DNA from: Saccharibacillus sp. CPCC 101409
GTDB lineage: Bacteria > Bacillota > Bacilli > Paenibacillales > Paenibacillaceae
Length of the DNA: 64,000 bases
NCBI RefSeq assembly: GCF_030518235.1
Contig: NZ_JAULSA010000003.1
Span: forward strand, 1-64,000
Direction: 5' to 3'
In this document: positions 35,248-43,114 of the stretch, in pieces
Layout of the letters: each line of letters starts with the position of its first letter
Position numbering within the stretch: position 1 is the stretch's first letter
The notes under the pieces: model-generated
Told to the model about the DNA's origin: nothing
Databases searched by the model: none
The model's input: the letters and a program-made list of their open reading frames with translations, nothing else
Translations under genes and position numbers: made by a program

Positions 35248-35274
35248 TGATACGGTGAACCTTATCATAAGTGA
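35248..35274 (+). other. attR, right attachment site with dyad
   Basis: GAACCTTATCATAAGTGA at 35257-35274 repeats attL (15 of 18 bases, identical core TATCATAAGT). Immediately inside it, TGATACGGT (35248-35256) is the exact reverse complement of ACCGTATCA in attL (15861-15869), so the right end carries an inverted arm that attL lacks on its chromosomal side. Confidence 0.82.
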
Positions 35275-35414
35275 AACAAGCTAATAAGAATAAAGTTTTA
35301 AGCTTAATGAATTGTACCCGCTCTTACTTCAGAAGCTTGAAATACAATGTTATAGCCGGGAGCGTGCAAAGTTATTTACTTTGTTATGGCTTCAATATAG
35401 CTATGAGAAAATAG

Positions 35415-35442
35415 TTGACACTCTAATAGGTAGTGCTATAAT
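35415..35442 (+). promoter_or_regulatory. Promoter of the LuxR-type regulator gene
   Basis: TTGACA at 35415-35420 and TATAAT at 35437-35442, 16 bp apart, with a TGC extended -10. Consensus-quality promoter followed by an 80 nt AT-rich leader. The rest of 35275-35529 holds nothing else I can identify. Confidence 0.8.
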
Positions 35443-35529
35443 AAAAAATAAAAAAAGTTAATAAAACATTAATTTTTAAAATAAATCCAAAAACTTCACT
35501 GATTACTATTTGGGGATGGGGTTAAAGGG

Positions 35530-36114
35530 ATGATTGAATTTAAACCGCCTTTCGCCGGTACTGCTGAAGAAATAGATTGGATTAAACAAACTTCTGATTG
35601 TTATTTCATTATCGACGAGAACGGGGAAGTTTTGTATTGGAGCGCTGAATTGGGCAAACTGCTTGATATTCCTGCTCTACAGACGGTTGGAAAAACTTGT
35701 CGTTCTCTTGATCTTTTCAGCGATTGCAGCGGGAAAAGCCTTTGTAAGAACTGTAAAGTTCTGAGTGCCGCCAAATATATGAAAAATTGTAACGGATCAC
35801 GCACCGTGTTTTTTAAAAGCGATTCGGTCTCGCTTCCTTTGCAAAAGTATATGCGAGCCAGCAGCTATGACAAACGGTTAATCTGGATTACTCTTGAACA
35901 AATTTCCGCTTTTCCTTTTATCAAAAAATTAACTTCTCAAGAAATCAAAGTACTCGCCCTGTTATCCAAGGGCTATACGGCGCAGCACATTGCTATAGAG
36001 TTACATATCGCTTACACTACAGTGCGGACTCATATCCGCAATCTTTTAAGTAAACTCGAAGTTCATAATCAAAAGGAAGCCGTTGCGCTCTTTTTCGCCG
36101 AATTTCTCAAGTAA
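35530..36114 (+). CDS. PAS-like sensor / LuxR-type regulator with Cys cluster
   Basis: 194 aa. The N-terminal PAS-like domain (about 10-115; DCYFIIDENGEVLYWSAELGKLL) contains a Cys cluster (TCRSL, FSDCSGKSLCKNCK) that could bind a metal or Fe-S cluster or sense redox. The C-terminus is a LuxR helix-turn-helix (about 130-190: LTSQEIKVLALLSKGYTAQHIAIELHIAYTTVRTHI). It lies directly before the radical SAM operon and is separated from it by a terminator, so it is the likely pathway regulator. Confidence 0.8.
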   Translation: MIEFKPPFAGTAEEIDWIKQTSDCYFIIDENGEVLYWSAELGKLLDIPALQTVGKTCRSLDLFSDCSGKSLCKNCKVLSAAKYMKNCNGSRTVFFKSDSVSLPLQKYMRASSYDKRLIWITLEQISAFPFIKKLTSQEIKVLALLSKGYTAQHIAIELHIAYTTVRTHIRNLLSKLEVHNQKEAVALFFAEFLK

Positions 36115-36214
36115 GCAACGGAGGATTTGACGTTAAAAGCCGCGCGATAAACGTGGTGCATTTAACAGATGCGCTTTTTTGCAGTATATCAAGAAAATTT
36201 CGATTTTTGGAGCT

Positions 36215-36241
36215 GACCTCATTGTGAGATGAGGTCTTTTT
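36215..36241 (+). terminator. Terminator after the LuxR-type gene
   Basis: GACCTCA (36215-36221) pairs with TGAGGTC (36230-36236), followed by TTTTT. About 280 bp separate the regulator from the first biosynthetic gene, so the biosynthetic operon has its own promoter in 36245-36395. Confidence 0.7.
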
Positions 36242-36395
36242 GCGTGGAGAAATCTGCTGAAATACAACCTTGTTTTCTAACATTTGGCTATTTTTTGAAG
36301 GATACCTCAATTGTACGATTTTATTTTTGTCAGTATGCGGTAATTTTAAGGTGCATATCGCAGAAAAATTCCTGTGGACGTGAAGAGGGGGAAAT

Positions 36396-37430
36396 ATGAG
36401 TAATATCGCAGCCATACAAGATCAGTTTAAGGCGCCTTTTTACTTAGTCTGGGAAATTACGCTTCTATGTAACGCGAATTGTGTGCATTGTTATTCGGGA
36501 GCGGGTCGGCGGCATCCCAACGAGCTGAATACAGCCGAGGCTCTTTTGGTAGTCGACCAATTAGCCGAAGCGGGGGTTCTTCTTCTCGGACTCTCCGGAG
36601 GAGAAGCGTTATTGCGTCCAGACTGGATGGATATAGCTTCCCGCGCTACGTCCAAAGGGATGATGGTATCGATCGGCACCAACGGCGCCATAATCGATGA
36701 CGAGATGTGTAATCGGATTATCCAGTCCGGAGTGTCCGGGGTTTGCGTAAGCATTGACGGAGCAACAGCTGAAGTGCATGAGCAGGTACGCGGAGTCAAA
36801 GGACTCTTCGACAAAGCTGTAAAGGCTATCCAAATATTAGTGAAACACGGGATTAATGTGACCGTAGGGTACACGCCGACCCGGATCAATTTTAGAGATG
36901 GACGAAAAGTTGTAGAGCTGGCAGCCAGACTCGGCGCGAATGGAGTGAACTTATCGGAGTTCATTCCTACGGGAAGAGGAGAACGCATCTTGGCGCTTAC
37001 GCCGAATGAACTCCGCGATGTGATTGCGGAATGGATCTCTATGCAGCAAGAATATGCCGGAATACTGAAAATCTATTGGCATGATTGTCGTGTCGCGTTA
37101 ATGCTTCCTCCGGAGCAGGCCTCCCAATATATAGGATGCGGTGCAGGCTATGTTACAGCTCGCATTACGGTGAGTGGCGACGTTACTCCATGTGTGACTT
37201 TGCCGTTGATCGCGGGAAATTTGCGTGAACAGAGCTTCCAGGAAATTTGGAGTCACTCGCCGGTTCTGAAGAACATTCGAGACCGAACGACCCGAAACGA
37301 AGGGAATTGTGGCACATGCGAGCACAAATTTATATGCGGAGGCTGCCGTTCTGCGGCGTTAGCCTATCATAACGATGCTTCAATGGGCGATCCTTATTGT
37401 TGGATAGTTCCTGAATTCGTTCAAGTTTAG
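36396..37430 (+). CDS. Radical SAM/SPASM peptide-modifying enzyme 1
   Basis: 344 aa. The radical SAM cluster motif CNANCVHC (Cx3Cx2C) is at about residues 28-35; LSGGEALLRPD and SIDGATAEVHEQVRG follow. The C-terminal SPASM region (CGAGYV, VTPCVTLP, NCGTCEHKFICGGC) binds auxiliary Fe-S clusters. Such enzymes install C-C, C-S, C-O bonds or epimerise residues in ribosomal peptides. With the PqqD-like protein and a short peptide gene next to it, this is a RiPP maturase. The bond formed cannot be told from sequence alone. Confidence 0.92.
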   Translation: MSNIAAIQDQFKAPFYLVWEITLLCNANCVHCYSGAGRRHPNELNTAEALLVVDQLAEAGVLLLGLSGGEALLRPDWMDIASRATSKGMMVSIGTNGAIIDDEMCNRIIQSGVSGVCVSIDGATAEVHEQVRGVKGLFDKAVKAIQILVKHGINVTVGYTPTRINFRDGRKVVELAARLGANGVNLSEFIPTGRGERILALTPNELRDVIAEWISMQQEYAGILKIYWHDCRVALMLPPEQASQYIGCGAGYVTARITVSGDVTPCVTLPLIAGNLREQSFQEIWSHSPVLKNIRDRTTRNEGNCGTCEHKFICGGCRSAALAYHNDASMGDPYCWIVPEFVQV

Positions 37431-37445
37431 GAAAAGAGGGATAGG

Positions 37446-37733
37446 ATGCAAACTATAAATGCGGATACGATGCTGATGCTTTCGTCAACTCTTGCAACGC
37501 GCAAGGAAGAGAACTGCAAATATGTAGTGTATAACCCTGGAACGGACGAACTCCATGTGCTGTCTCGCTTAGCTTATATATTATTGAAGTTGTGCGAGAA
37601 GCCGGCTCGGGTTACCGAGATTACTGAACTTGTCGAAGAAGCGATTCCGTCCTTGCATTGCGATCAAGGACATATGGAAGTTATGAAATTACTTCAAAAG
37701 CTGCTGAAGCGCGGGCTGCTCCAAACGTCTTAA
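37446..37733 (+). CDS. PqqD-like precursor recognition protein
   Basis: 95 aa; NPGTDELHVLSRLAYILLKLC, VTEITELVEEA and LLQKLLKRGLLQTS are typical of the PqqD fold (RiPP recognition element), a winged helix that binds the leader peptide and delivers it to the radical SAM enzyme. It sits 15 bp after the enzyme gene and just before the precursor peptide gene. Confidence 0.85.
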   Translation: MQTINADTMLMLSSTLATRKEENCKYVVYNPGTDELHVLSRLAYILLKLCEKPARVTEITELVEEAIPSLHCDQGHMEVMKLLQKLLKRGLLQTS

Positions 37734-37757
37734 CCATTCCGGAAAGGGGGTGAACAA

Positions 37758-37901
37758 ATGGACGTAACCAAAGAAATGTTGTGGGATATCGCGCGAGATA
37801 ATATGAAAGAAATGGAAGACGCCGATTTACTGGCAGCCATTCAAGAATTGGATGTCGTAGATTTAGGGGAATTGTCTGTAATCGCCTGGAGAGTCATATA
37901 G
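37758..37901 (+). CDS. Candidate RiPP precursor peptide (47 aa)
   Basis: ATG behind AAAGGGGGTGAACAA, a very strong ribosome-binding site. The leader begins MDVTKEMLWDIARDNMKEME, continues acidic and helical, and the peptide ends in LGELSVIAWRVI. The hydrophobic tail with one Trp-Arg-Val is the likely core; no Cys is present, so a thioether (sactipeptide) product is excluded, while epimerisation or a carbon cross-link at Trp is possible. Its place between the recognition protein and peptidases, followed by an attenuating hairpin, is typical of precursor genes. Confidence 0.8.
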   Translation: MDVTKEMLWDIARDNMKEMEDADLLAAIQELDVVDLGELSVIAWRVI

Positions 37902-37905
37902 CAAA

Positions 37906-37939
37906 AAAGGAGCCTCGGGCGCTGCCGGAGGTTCTTTTT
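37906..37939 (+). terminator. Attenuating terminator after the precursor gene
   Basis: GAGCCTC (37910-37916) pairs (one G-T pair) with GAGGTTC (37928-37934), followed by TTTTT. Its position just after the precursor gene would let precursor mRNA exceed the downstream enzyme mRNA. Confidence 0.6.
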
Positions 37940-37953
37940 ACAAGGGGGAGCAG

Positions 37954-39204
37954 ATGGATCGAAGTGGAATAATCTCTCGCAGATTAAGTAGCGGATTGGA
38001 AATTGTTTATCTTCCCTTACCTGGCTTAAGCACGGTATCTATCGGATTACTTGCAGGTGCAGGTACGAGAGTCGAAGAGGATGATGAAATAGGCAGTTCA
38101 CGAATTCTTGAGCATTGGATATGGCAAAGGGAACCAAAACAAAAAGACGATCGAAAAATTTTGGCCGATTTTGGCGCAAACTTGAAAACAGCTTCTAACA
38201 TCGAGTGGACACGTCATTGGACGACAGTGCTTTGCAATCAGTTTGAATCGGTCTTCGAACTTTTTGTGCAAGATATTTTGAAGTTTGATTGCTGTTTCGA
38301 GACCTTTTCGGCCAGCAAGGATTACATAACGTCGCTTTCGAATAAACGTCAGAGAGAACCGAATACGTATATTATGGATGCGTTGCGCGAGAAAATGGCT
38401 GGAGGACAAAAAATCGGGCGATCAGCCGCAGGTTCGGCCGAGGATATGATAAAGCTGAATTTGCCCAAGGTAAAAACCGCTTACGAACGTTTATATGTGC
38501 CGAGTAATTGCGTGGTCGCCGTAGTCGGAGGCATTTCGGCAAAAAGATTGGACAAATTGCTAGACAAGCTTAATCAAATCGGTACGGCGCAAGGTTCAAG
38601 AAAAGTTCCCGCAGAAGAATTTTCTGTTTGGCGATCGGGCGTGTACGCTATCGAACAAGAAGGAAAGTTGGTTCATTTGGCAGCCGGGGTACCCTGCGCA
38701 TCGTGTGCGCATCACGATTTCTTTGCATCTGCCGTATTGTCACAAGCGATGGGCGGAGGGGACGGTTCAAAGCTTTTTGATCGAATTCGACAAAAGAAAG
38801 GAGCGGCGTATCAGGTACGAAGCAGCTTGATGTCGTTTAGAGATACGGGCCTTTTAACCTTTTATCTGGCGACGGAAGCTGACTTCGTACCCTGGGCTAC
38901 ATGCGTGATTATTGATGAAATTGAGAAAATAAAAAAAGAAGGGCTTCCCGAAGAAAAAGTCAAAATCGCCAAAAATCAGCTTTTGAAACATATGGTTCTC
39001 AGATCGGAAAGCACTGCTTCCAGAATGAATACCTTATTGACCGCTTTATGGTATCCGGGCTATCCCGGAACGTTAGCGGCTATGAAAGAAGCGATAGGCA
39101 GAGTGACTTCGGAAGATATTCAATCCACTTTGCAAAATATCGTTCCCGCTACGGAAATGGGGATCGTGACCTTAGGACCTTTCCCACCTCGACGTTGGCA
39201 TTGA
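37954..39204 (+). CDS. M16-family peptidase, inactive subunit
   Basis: 416 aa with two M16 halves. The zinc motif HxxEH is degraded (RILEHW, first His replaced by Arg), so it cannot bind the catalytic zinc in the usual way. It keeps the substrate-binding Arg/Tyr segment GGDGSKLFDRIRQKKGAAYQ. It should pair with the active M16 protein downstream, like the alpha/beta subunits of mitochondrial processing peptidase or the AlbE/AlbF pair of subtilosin loci, to remove the leader peptide. Confidence 0.85.
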   Translation: MDRSGIISRRLSSGLEIVYLPLPGLSTVSIGLLAGAGTRVEEDDEIGSSRILEHWIWQREPKQKDDRKILADFGANLKTASNIEWTRHWTTVLCNQFESVFELFVQDILKFDCCFETFSASKDYITSLSNKRQREPNTYIMDALREKMAGGQKIGRSAAGSAEDMIKLNLPKVKTAYERLYVPSNCVVAVVGGISAKRLDKLLDKLNQIGTAQGSRKVPAEEFSVWRSGVYAIEQEGKLVHLAAGVPCASCAHHDFFASAVLSQAMGGGDGSKLFDRIRQKKGAAYQVRSSLMSFRDTGLLTFYLATEADFVPWATCVIIDEIEKIKKEGLPEEKVKIAKNQLLKHMVLRSESTASRMNTLLTALWYPGYPGTLAAMKEAIGRVTSEDIQSTLQNIVPATEMGIVTLGPFPPRRWH

Positions 39205-39221
39205 ATCATTAGGAGGACATT

Positions 39222-40442
39222 ATGACTTATACGCAATGGAAATCTCCAAGCGGTATGCATGTAATGATGGAAGATATGCCTTCAATGGTGAGCGCGACGG
39301 CGAGTTTTTTCGTGCTGGGCGGAGCGAGATCGGAATCGGACAAACAGATAGGGATCGCGCATGCCCTGGAACATTTGCTGTTTCGAGGATCGCTACATTA
39401 TCCGGATGGAGCTATGGGTTCCGCGTTCGCTCAAACGACAGGCCATATCAATGCTTTTACTACGTGGGAATATACATGTTTTTATAGCCGCTCGATTCCG
39501 GAAGAATTACCGTCTATGTTTTCTGTGTTAATCGATATGCTTCGTTACCCTTTATTGCGAACAAAAGATTTTAACCTTGAGCAAGCGATTATTCGCCGAG
39601 AGTTATCCAGACAGTCGGAAGAAGCGCGCAGCAGACTTACTCACAGACTTCATCAACACGTATATCCAGGACGACTCGGAAAACTATTAATAGGCAGCGA
39701 TGAGGAAATTTCAAAAATGAACATTGCGGGTCTTGAGGATTTTCATAAACTAAATTATATTCCCTCTAATATTTTATTGGTTATTTCCGGTAATATCAAA
39801 AGCAGCAAGACCATAGATTCTTGCCTACAAATGATACGAAGTTGGGAAAATACCAGACTTCCGATCGAGATCGAGCCGCCTTTGACCGTAAAACCGCAGT
39901 TAATAGATCTGGCACAAGCACAAACGGAGCCGAGTTATGCCGTGTGGGCTTGGAATCTTTCTCCGCTTGAAGACAAACATCACTACGCGGTTCATTTGTT
40001 ATGTACTTTGTTGGGCGACGATAACTATATCGGTTCAAGATTCTATAACGAAATAGTCGTGTCCGGATTGGCACAACAAATTACCTGCGTGTATTCTGTG
40101 TTCGGTGGAAAAGGGTTGTTCAAAATATATGGCTTGGCCAAAAAAGACCAATTGAATGCCGTACGTGAAAAGATCCTAAACGAAATGCGGCAGATAGCAG
40201 CCGGAAATATTACATGGCGTGAATACAATCGTGCAAAGCAAAAAGTAAAAACACAAATGGCTCTAGATGCTTCATCTTCCCACAGTCGCGCAGTCTCGAT
40301 TGCTCAGGCTTGGATGCGACATCGGCGTATGGTTACTCTGGACGAATTGCTATCCTTTATCGATCAAATTACTCTTGGCGATCTTCGAGACGTAGCGGCA
40401 CGGCAATTTGATCATCAAGAGTATTTCGAAATACGTGAATGA
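39222..40442 (+). CDS. M16-family zinc peptidase, active subunit
   Basis: 406 aa. The zinc motif HALEHLLFRGS (HxxEH, near residue 48) is intact, with the downstream Glu in the IIRRELSRQSEE region as third-ligand candidate; the Arg/Tyr segment typical of the C-terminal half is altered. It is expected to form a heterodimer with the preceding inactive subunit and to cleave the leader or degrade the modified peptide. ATG behind AGGAGGACATT, 17 bp after the previous gene. Confidence 0.88.
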   Translation: MTYTQWKSPSGMHVMMEDMPSMVSATASFFVLGGARSESDKQIGIAHALEHLLFRGSLHYPDGAMGSAFAQTTGHINAFTTWEYTCFYSRSIPEELPSMFSVLIDMLRYPLLRTKDFNLEQAIIRRELSRQSEEARSRLTHRLHQHVYPGRLGKLLIGSDEEISKMNIAGLEDFHKLNYIPSNILLVISGNIKSSKTIDSCLQMIRSWENTRLPIEIEPPLTVKPQLIDLAQAQTEPSYAVWAWNLSPLEDKHHYAVHLLCTLLGDDNYIGSRFYNEIVVSGLAQQITCVYSVFGGKGLFKIYGLAKKDQLNAVREKILNEMRQIAAGNITWREYNRAKQKVKTQMALDASSSHSRAVSIAQAWMRHRRMVTLDELLSFIDQITLGDLRDVAARQFDHQEYFEIRE

Positions 40443-40466
40443 CAAATCAAAAGGAGTGGGCTGCAA

Positions 40467-41471
40467 ATGTTGGAGGAGTGGTTTCGCTATCCCATACATA
40501 TGGTTTGGTCGGTGACTAATTTATGTAATGCGCATTGTGTGCATTGCTCGTCAAGTTCAGGCACTTGTTTGCCAGGAGAACTGAGTGAGGAGCGTGCTTT
40601 GAAATTGGTTGACGAGTTGGCGGATATGGGGTGTATAGACCTGGCTTTATCCGGCGGCGAGCCTTTGCTTCGATCGGATATCAGATCCATTATTGAACGT
40701 GCTGCCTATCATGGTATGCAGGTGGGCCTTGGAACCAACGGCTGGTGGTTGGATTTCGAAAAAGCGAAGAAATTAAAAAAATTCGGGCTTCAACGCATTC
40801 AAATCAGCCTTGACGGAATAGGACGTACGCATGATGAAGTAAGAGGGTTGAAAGGTCTTTTCAACCGTGTGGAACGTGCCATTGACGCTTCTTTGGAAGC
40901 CGGGCTGCAGACTCATCTTTGTTTTACCCCTCATAAACAAAATGTTCACCATACTGAGCAAGTTATTGAATTTGCTTTAGCGAAAGGCGTGCATCTGTTC
41001 AACCTGTCCCAGTTTGTACCTGTAGGCCGAGGAAGTCAGAGTATGGACTTGCTTCCCGAACAATGGAAGTCTTTGGCGATATTATGGGTGAATAAAAGGG
41101 AACAACTTAAAGGTCTTATGAAATTCAGCAGCCATTTGGCCCAAATGGCATTGGTAGATCCTTCATTAGCTTGCCAGGAAGGCTTTAAAGGATGTCAGGC
41201 CGGCATGGCTCAGGGGTATATTTCCGCGGACGGTTGGGTCACTCCTTGCGTCATGCTTCCGGTACGTTTAGGCAACGTTAAAGAACAAGCTTTGCGAGAA
41301 ATATGGGATAGCTCTTTGGTCATCCAGCAATTGCGCGACAGAAGCAACTTGGGCGGGAATTGCGGTCAATGCGGAATTCGTGAAAAATGCGGAGGCTGTC
41401 GAGGCGTCGCTTACGGATTGTACCATGATTATTTAGCCGAAGATTCGCACTGCTGGTTGCATGCGGATTAA
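40467..41471 (+). CDS. Radical SAM/SPASM peptide-modifying enzyme 2
   Basis: 334 aa. Radical SAM motif CNAHCVHC near residues 20-27, LSGGEPLLRSD, QISLDGIGRTHDEVRG, and a C-terminal SPASM set (CQAGMAQ, VTPCVMLP, NCGQCGIREKCGGC). It is a diverged paralogue of the first radical SAM enzyme in the operon. Two such enzymes suggest two chemically distinct modifications of the same precursor, or a hetero-oligomeric maturase. It follows the active peptidase by 24 bp. Confidence 0.92.
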   Translation: MLEEWFRYPIHMVWSVTNLCNAHCVHCSSSSGTCLPGELSEERALKLVDELADMGCIDLALSGGEPLLRSDIRSIIERAAYHGMQVGLGTNGWWLDFEKAKKLKKFGLQRIQISLDGIGRTHDEVRGLKGLFNRVERAIDASLEAGLQTHLCFTPHKQNVHHTEQVIEFALAKGVHLFNLSQFVPVGRGSQSMDLLPEQWKSLAILWVNKREQLKGLMKFSSHLAQMALVDPSLACQEGFKGCQAGMAQGYISADGWVTPCVMLPVRLGNVKEQALREIWDSSLVIQQLRDRSNLGGNCGQCGIREKCGGCRGVAYGLYHDYLAEDSHCWLHAD

Positions 41472-41518
41472 AGCATTTATAATGAATTACATTTTGTTCG
41501 AAAAAGGAGAATATCAGA

Positions 41519-41836
41519 ATGAACTATGTGACCAGGGACGAAGATATTCGTTATGTTATTTTGCTCAGCCATGCCACAAACGAAAAAATGAGTCTTGAAC
41601 TTATTCGCGCCCATGTAAATCATCTGCGGAGCCTTGATCAGGAAGGGAAATTGGTATTATGCGGGCCGTTTACGGATTATGCCGGCGGTATGGTGATCAT
41701 CCGTGCTTCATCTAAAGAAGAAGCCGTACAAATCGCGGAGCGCGATCCTTATGTCCTTTCAGGCAAAGAGAATTATGAACTGCGTACTTGGGAATTGTCG
41801 CTTGAAAGTAATGGGCATATGGGCATTATCGAGTAG
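41519..41836 (+). CDS. YciI-family protein
   Basis: 105 aa; IRYVILLSHATNEK, HVNHLRSLDQEGKLVLCGPFTDYAGGMVII and the Asp-Pro-Tyr segment (ERDPYVLSG) fit the YciI/ferredoxin-fold family, small enzymes or binding proteins with a conserved His-Asp pair. Function here unknown; presence inside a RiPP operon is unusual and suggests either a tailoring or a self-protection step. ATG behind AAAAAGGAGAATATCAGA. Confidence 0.8.
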   Translation: MNYVTRDEDIRYVILLSHATNEKMSLELIRAHVNHLRSLDQEGKLVLCGPFTDYAGGMVIIRASSKEEAVQIAERDPYVLSGKENYELRTWELSLESNGHMGIIE

Positions 41837-41859
41837 ATGGGAGAAAGGGTGATTCTTTC

Positions 41860-43098
41860 ATGCGAACAGCTTTTTCTGATTTCAGACGACAAGACCCTAT
41901 AGTATGGATTCGAGTAATTGGAACCGGGTTGTGCGCGTTAACGACGTTTATGATTCGGCCCTTCCTTGTTTTTTATATTTCGGATAAACTCGGCGGAACT
42001 GTGATGATGCCGTTGCTGGTTGTCGGCCTTCAGCCTTTGGCAGGAATCGTACTTAGTTTCTGGGGCGGGGGGCTGGCGGACCGTTACGGACGGAAGCCGG
42101 TCATGCTTATATCGTTAACCATTCAGGCGATATCCATGCTTGGCTTTATATTTGCCGACACCTTGTGGATGTTGATTCTGATTTCTATTCTTGGAGGCAT
42201 GGGAATGCCGATGTTTCTGCCAGCAGCCAATGCTCAAATTTCCGATATCGTTCCCGAAGAAAAAAGAGCGGGAGCTTTTGCACTGATCCACGGCGCGGTC
42301 AATGTCGGCGGTGCACTGGGACCATTGCTGGGTTTAGGCATATATCTGTTGAATCAGAATGTGGTTTTTGTCATTTGTTCAGCATCTTTTTTGCTTTTTG
42401 CGTTGCTGATTGGATGGAGAGTTCCGGAAACACGCCCGCAAAACCTTTTACAATCCGATAAGTCCTCGGTTCATTCGATTCGGCTTCCGTATGCGAAACA
42501 TAAATTGCTGTATCGTCTAACTTTATTCGCGTTGCCTATAGGCTTATTGTATTCACAAGTAGAAACTACACTTCCTTTACATTTAAAAACAAACTTCGCT
42601 AATGCCTCTTCCGTTTTCGCCGGACTTATGACGATTAACTCTGTTGTGGTTATTTTATTGATGCTTTGGCTTCCAAAGAAGACCGGGAATAAATCATCTC
42701 ATTCTATGATTTTGATCAGTTGTTTGCTTTTCGCTGCTGTAAGTTTAGGTTACGGATGGGCGTCCTCTTTTCTCGTATTGGTTGCTATAGAATTGATCTT
42801 TACCGTAGGCGAGATTATAGGCATCATTCATCTGCAAAAATATGTGTCCATTATTTCGCCCGAAGGAACGAGAGGGAGATACAACTCGGTATTCGGCTTA
42901 TATATGCAAATACCAAGAATAATAGGTCCGATCTTTTTCGGACTCATATTCGAGTATTTCGGAGGTCGTGTGATGTTCTCTGTTATTTCCGTTCTATTGA
43001 TAATCTGCGGATTCACCATTTATCATCTTATTCATAACGCACAACATCAAGAAATAAATCCCATGCAAAAAGTGCCCCGAACCGATAAAGCTGTATGA
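41860..43098 (+). CDS. MFS transporter, likely product exporter
   Basis: 412 aa with about twelve hydrophobic segments and the MFS signature GGGLADRYGRKPVM between helices 2 and 3. In this operon it most likely exports the finished peptide and may confer self-immunity. There is no ABC transporter in the cluster, so it is the only export candidate. Confidence 0.88.
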   Translation: MRTAFSDFRRQDPIVWIRVIGTGLCALTTFMIRPFLVFYISDKLGGTVMMPLLVVGLQPLAGIVLSFWGGGLADRYGRKPVMLISLTIQAISMLGFIFADTLWMLILISILGGMGMPMFLPAANAQISDIVPEEKRAGAFALIHGAVNVGGALGPLLGLGIYLLNQNVVFVICSASFLLFALLIGWRVPETRPQNLLQSDKSSVHSIRLPYAKHKLLYRLTLFALPIGLLYSQVETTLPLHLKTNFANASSVFAGLMTINSVVVILLMLWLPKKTGNKSSHSMILISCLLFAAVSLGYGWASSFLVLVAIELIFTVGEIIGIIHLQKYVSIISPEGTRGRYNSVFGLYMQIPRIIGPIFFGLIFEYFGGRVMFSVISVLLIICGFTIYHLIHNAQHQEINPMQKVPRTDKAV

Positions 43099-43114
43099 GA
43101 GAGGGGGAAAGACC

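Larger units (their letters stand above)
15859..35274. mobile_element. SCC-like cassette integrated at the 3' end of rlmH
   Basis: The element is bounded by an 18 bp imperfect direct repeat (15 of 18 identical) at 15859-15876 and 35257-35274. The first copy is the rlmH 3' end. Inside are two tandem, overlapping large serine recombinase genes, a replication module (primase-polymerase, D5-type helicase), a RadC-like gene, an ImmR/ImmA-type switch and cargo including a TIR-like protein and a restriction-modification-like pair. Most genes are AT-richer than the flanking core. Site, repeat and recombinase arrangement all match SCC logic; the replication and control genes differ from the staphylococcal set I know. 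About 19.4 kb. Confidence 0.85.
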
